From Candidatus Kapaibacterium sp. (lineage in GTDB: Bacteria; Bacteroidota; Ignavibacteria; Kapaibacteriales; UBA7675): DNA of 64,000 nt. Below the pieces are notes generated by a model. That model searched no databases. It was not told the origin of the DNA and was given only the letters and a program-made list of their open reading frames with translations. Location of the stretch: contig JANQRB010000171.1 in assembly GCA_028284775.1 (NCBI GenBank), positions 1-64,000 on the forward strand, in the 5' to 3' direction. Position numbers and translations under genes: made by a program. Shown here piece after piece: positions 63,231 through 64,000 of the stretch. The stretch's first letter is position 1; the number at the start of each line of letters is the position of its first letter.

Positions 63231-64000
63231 TTGAAGATACTGCGTGTCGAGGCGCCGGCGAAGCGTTATATTAAAAGCGATGGCGACGGGGAGACCTACC
63301 GCCGTGTCATCGCCGACCTGGACAACTGCCATGAACTCTTCGAGGAGAAGTTCAGGAACTACCAGCGCAACCTGCGCTACTACCAGGGCAAGCACTGGAC
63401 CGAAACAGAAAAGGCGGCCTTCCATTCCCAGTTCCGGCACCACTACTCGTTTAACGAAATTCAGAATAAAATTGAGCACCTGGTAGGCAGCCAGATGCAG
63501 ACGCGGCTCGATGCGCGTGCGCAGCCGCGTGAGCAGGGCGACCAGGAGCAGGCCGAACTCTTAAACCTGCTGCTCCACTGGACCGAACAAGTCAATGACC
63601 TGGAATACACCGAAAGCGAGTGTTTTAAGGACGCGCTTATCGCTGGCGCGGGCGCGGTACTGGTACGCTGGGAGCCGGGCGGCGTGGCGGGCGGCTACCC
63701 CAGGGTGGAGCGGGTGCCGGTCTACGAGCTGTTCTGGGACCCGGACAGCACGACGATTGATCTCAGCGACGCGCAATGGATGTGCCGGGTGACGGCGATG
63801 ACCAAGGCGCGCGCCGCCGAGATGTACCCGCAGTTCGCCGCATCCATCGATAAGGCGGGCATTACGAGCCATGCAGATCCCTGGTACTACAGTTTTGCCA
63901 CAGAACGCCGCCGGCAGGGGCAGAGCGCGCATAGCTCTTTCGGCCGCGCCTCGGGGCGTGAGTTCATCCGCATTGTCGAACATTGGGAGCGTGTCAAGAC
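63231..64000 (+). CDS. Phage portal protein, 3' end outside the window
   Basis: Open from TTG 63231 (ribosome site AAGGA about 8 bases upstream) to the window end, ~256 residues. P22/HK97-type portal features: FRNYQRNLRYYQGKHWTE, FNEIQNKIEHLVGSQMQTRL, LLHWTEQVNDLEYTESECFKD, GAVLVRWEPG, VYELFWDPDSTT. It forms the dodecameric ring for DNA passage. Directly downstream of terL as in most tailed phages. Confidence 0.88.
   Translation, partial: MKILRVEAPAKRYIKSDGDGETYRRVIADLDNCHELFEEKFRNYQRNLRYYQGKHWTETEKAAFHSQFRHHYSFNEIQNKIEHLVGSQMQTRLDARAQPREQGDQEQAELLNLLLHWTEQVNDLEYTESECFKDALIAGAGAVLVRWEPGGVAGGYPRVERVPVYELFWDPDSTTIDLSDAQWMCRVTAMTKARAAEMYPQFAASIDKAGITSHADPWYYSFATERRRQGQSAHSSFGRASGREFIRIVEHWERVK

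Noticed and set aside
47078..64000. Phage integrase and lysogeny repressor
   Set aside because: I looked for tyrosine or serine recombinase motifs and CI-type repressors and found none in this part; they may lie beyond the window.

Overview
The window looks like a chromosomal segment of a Bacteroidota-type bacterium (FCB group) with an incomplete prophage at its right end. Several large secreted proteins end in type IX secretion (T9SS) type A sorting domains. Two promoters match the Bacteroidota pattern TTTG-N19/20-TAnnTTTG (7323-7354 on +, 17318-17348 on -). Base composition is moderate except for an AT-rich island at about 56.9-60.6 kb. Many genes also have clear AGGAGG-like ribosome sites, so I would not name a family more precisely.

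Layout. 1-6.8 kb: a truncated secreted Asp-box protein, an AraC regulator, a CPBP intramembrane protease, and a divergent AddA-type helicase-nuclease. 7.3-17.3 kb: an operon of sigma factor, membrane anti-sigma-like protein and a secreted, membrane-anchored C-terminal half of a CHAT (caspase-like) protease, facing three tandem paralogues of TPR proteins that each end with only the N-terminal half of a CHAT domain. 17.3-36 kb: a sparse region with GC-rich hairpins, then large T9SS cargo proteins, a di-haem peroxidase, another Asp-box protein and a second, orphan sigma factor. 36-45 kb: a very large subtilase/beta-helix T9SS protein, a DUF5995-like protein, and a fourth TPR/half-CHAT protein. 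45-47.1 kb: adenine deaminase and tRNA-Val/tRNA-Leu with a strong terminator. 47.1-64 kb: accessory and phage DNA with a YqaJ nuclease, an AAA-type ATPase, small early-type genes, a degenerate M15-like protein, terminase and the start of a portal gene. An AT-rich two-gene cargo (membrane protein and alpha/beta hydrolase) lies between two related M15-like 3' ends.

The main discovery candidate is the split CHAT protease. Four TPR proteins stop within eight residues after the same GFAPxF strand, just before the part of the fold that carries the catalytic His and Cys. The only catalytic half in the window (8859-9683) begins where they stop, and has its own signal peptide and C-terminal membrane anchor. 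It sits in an operon with a sigma factor and a single-pass anti-sigma-like protein. I infer a modular envelope sensor: interchangeable TPR/half-CHAT receptors complete one shared catalytic half, which may act on the anti-sigma protein. That mechanism is inference; the split architecture is visible directly.
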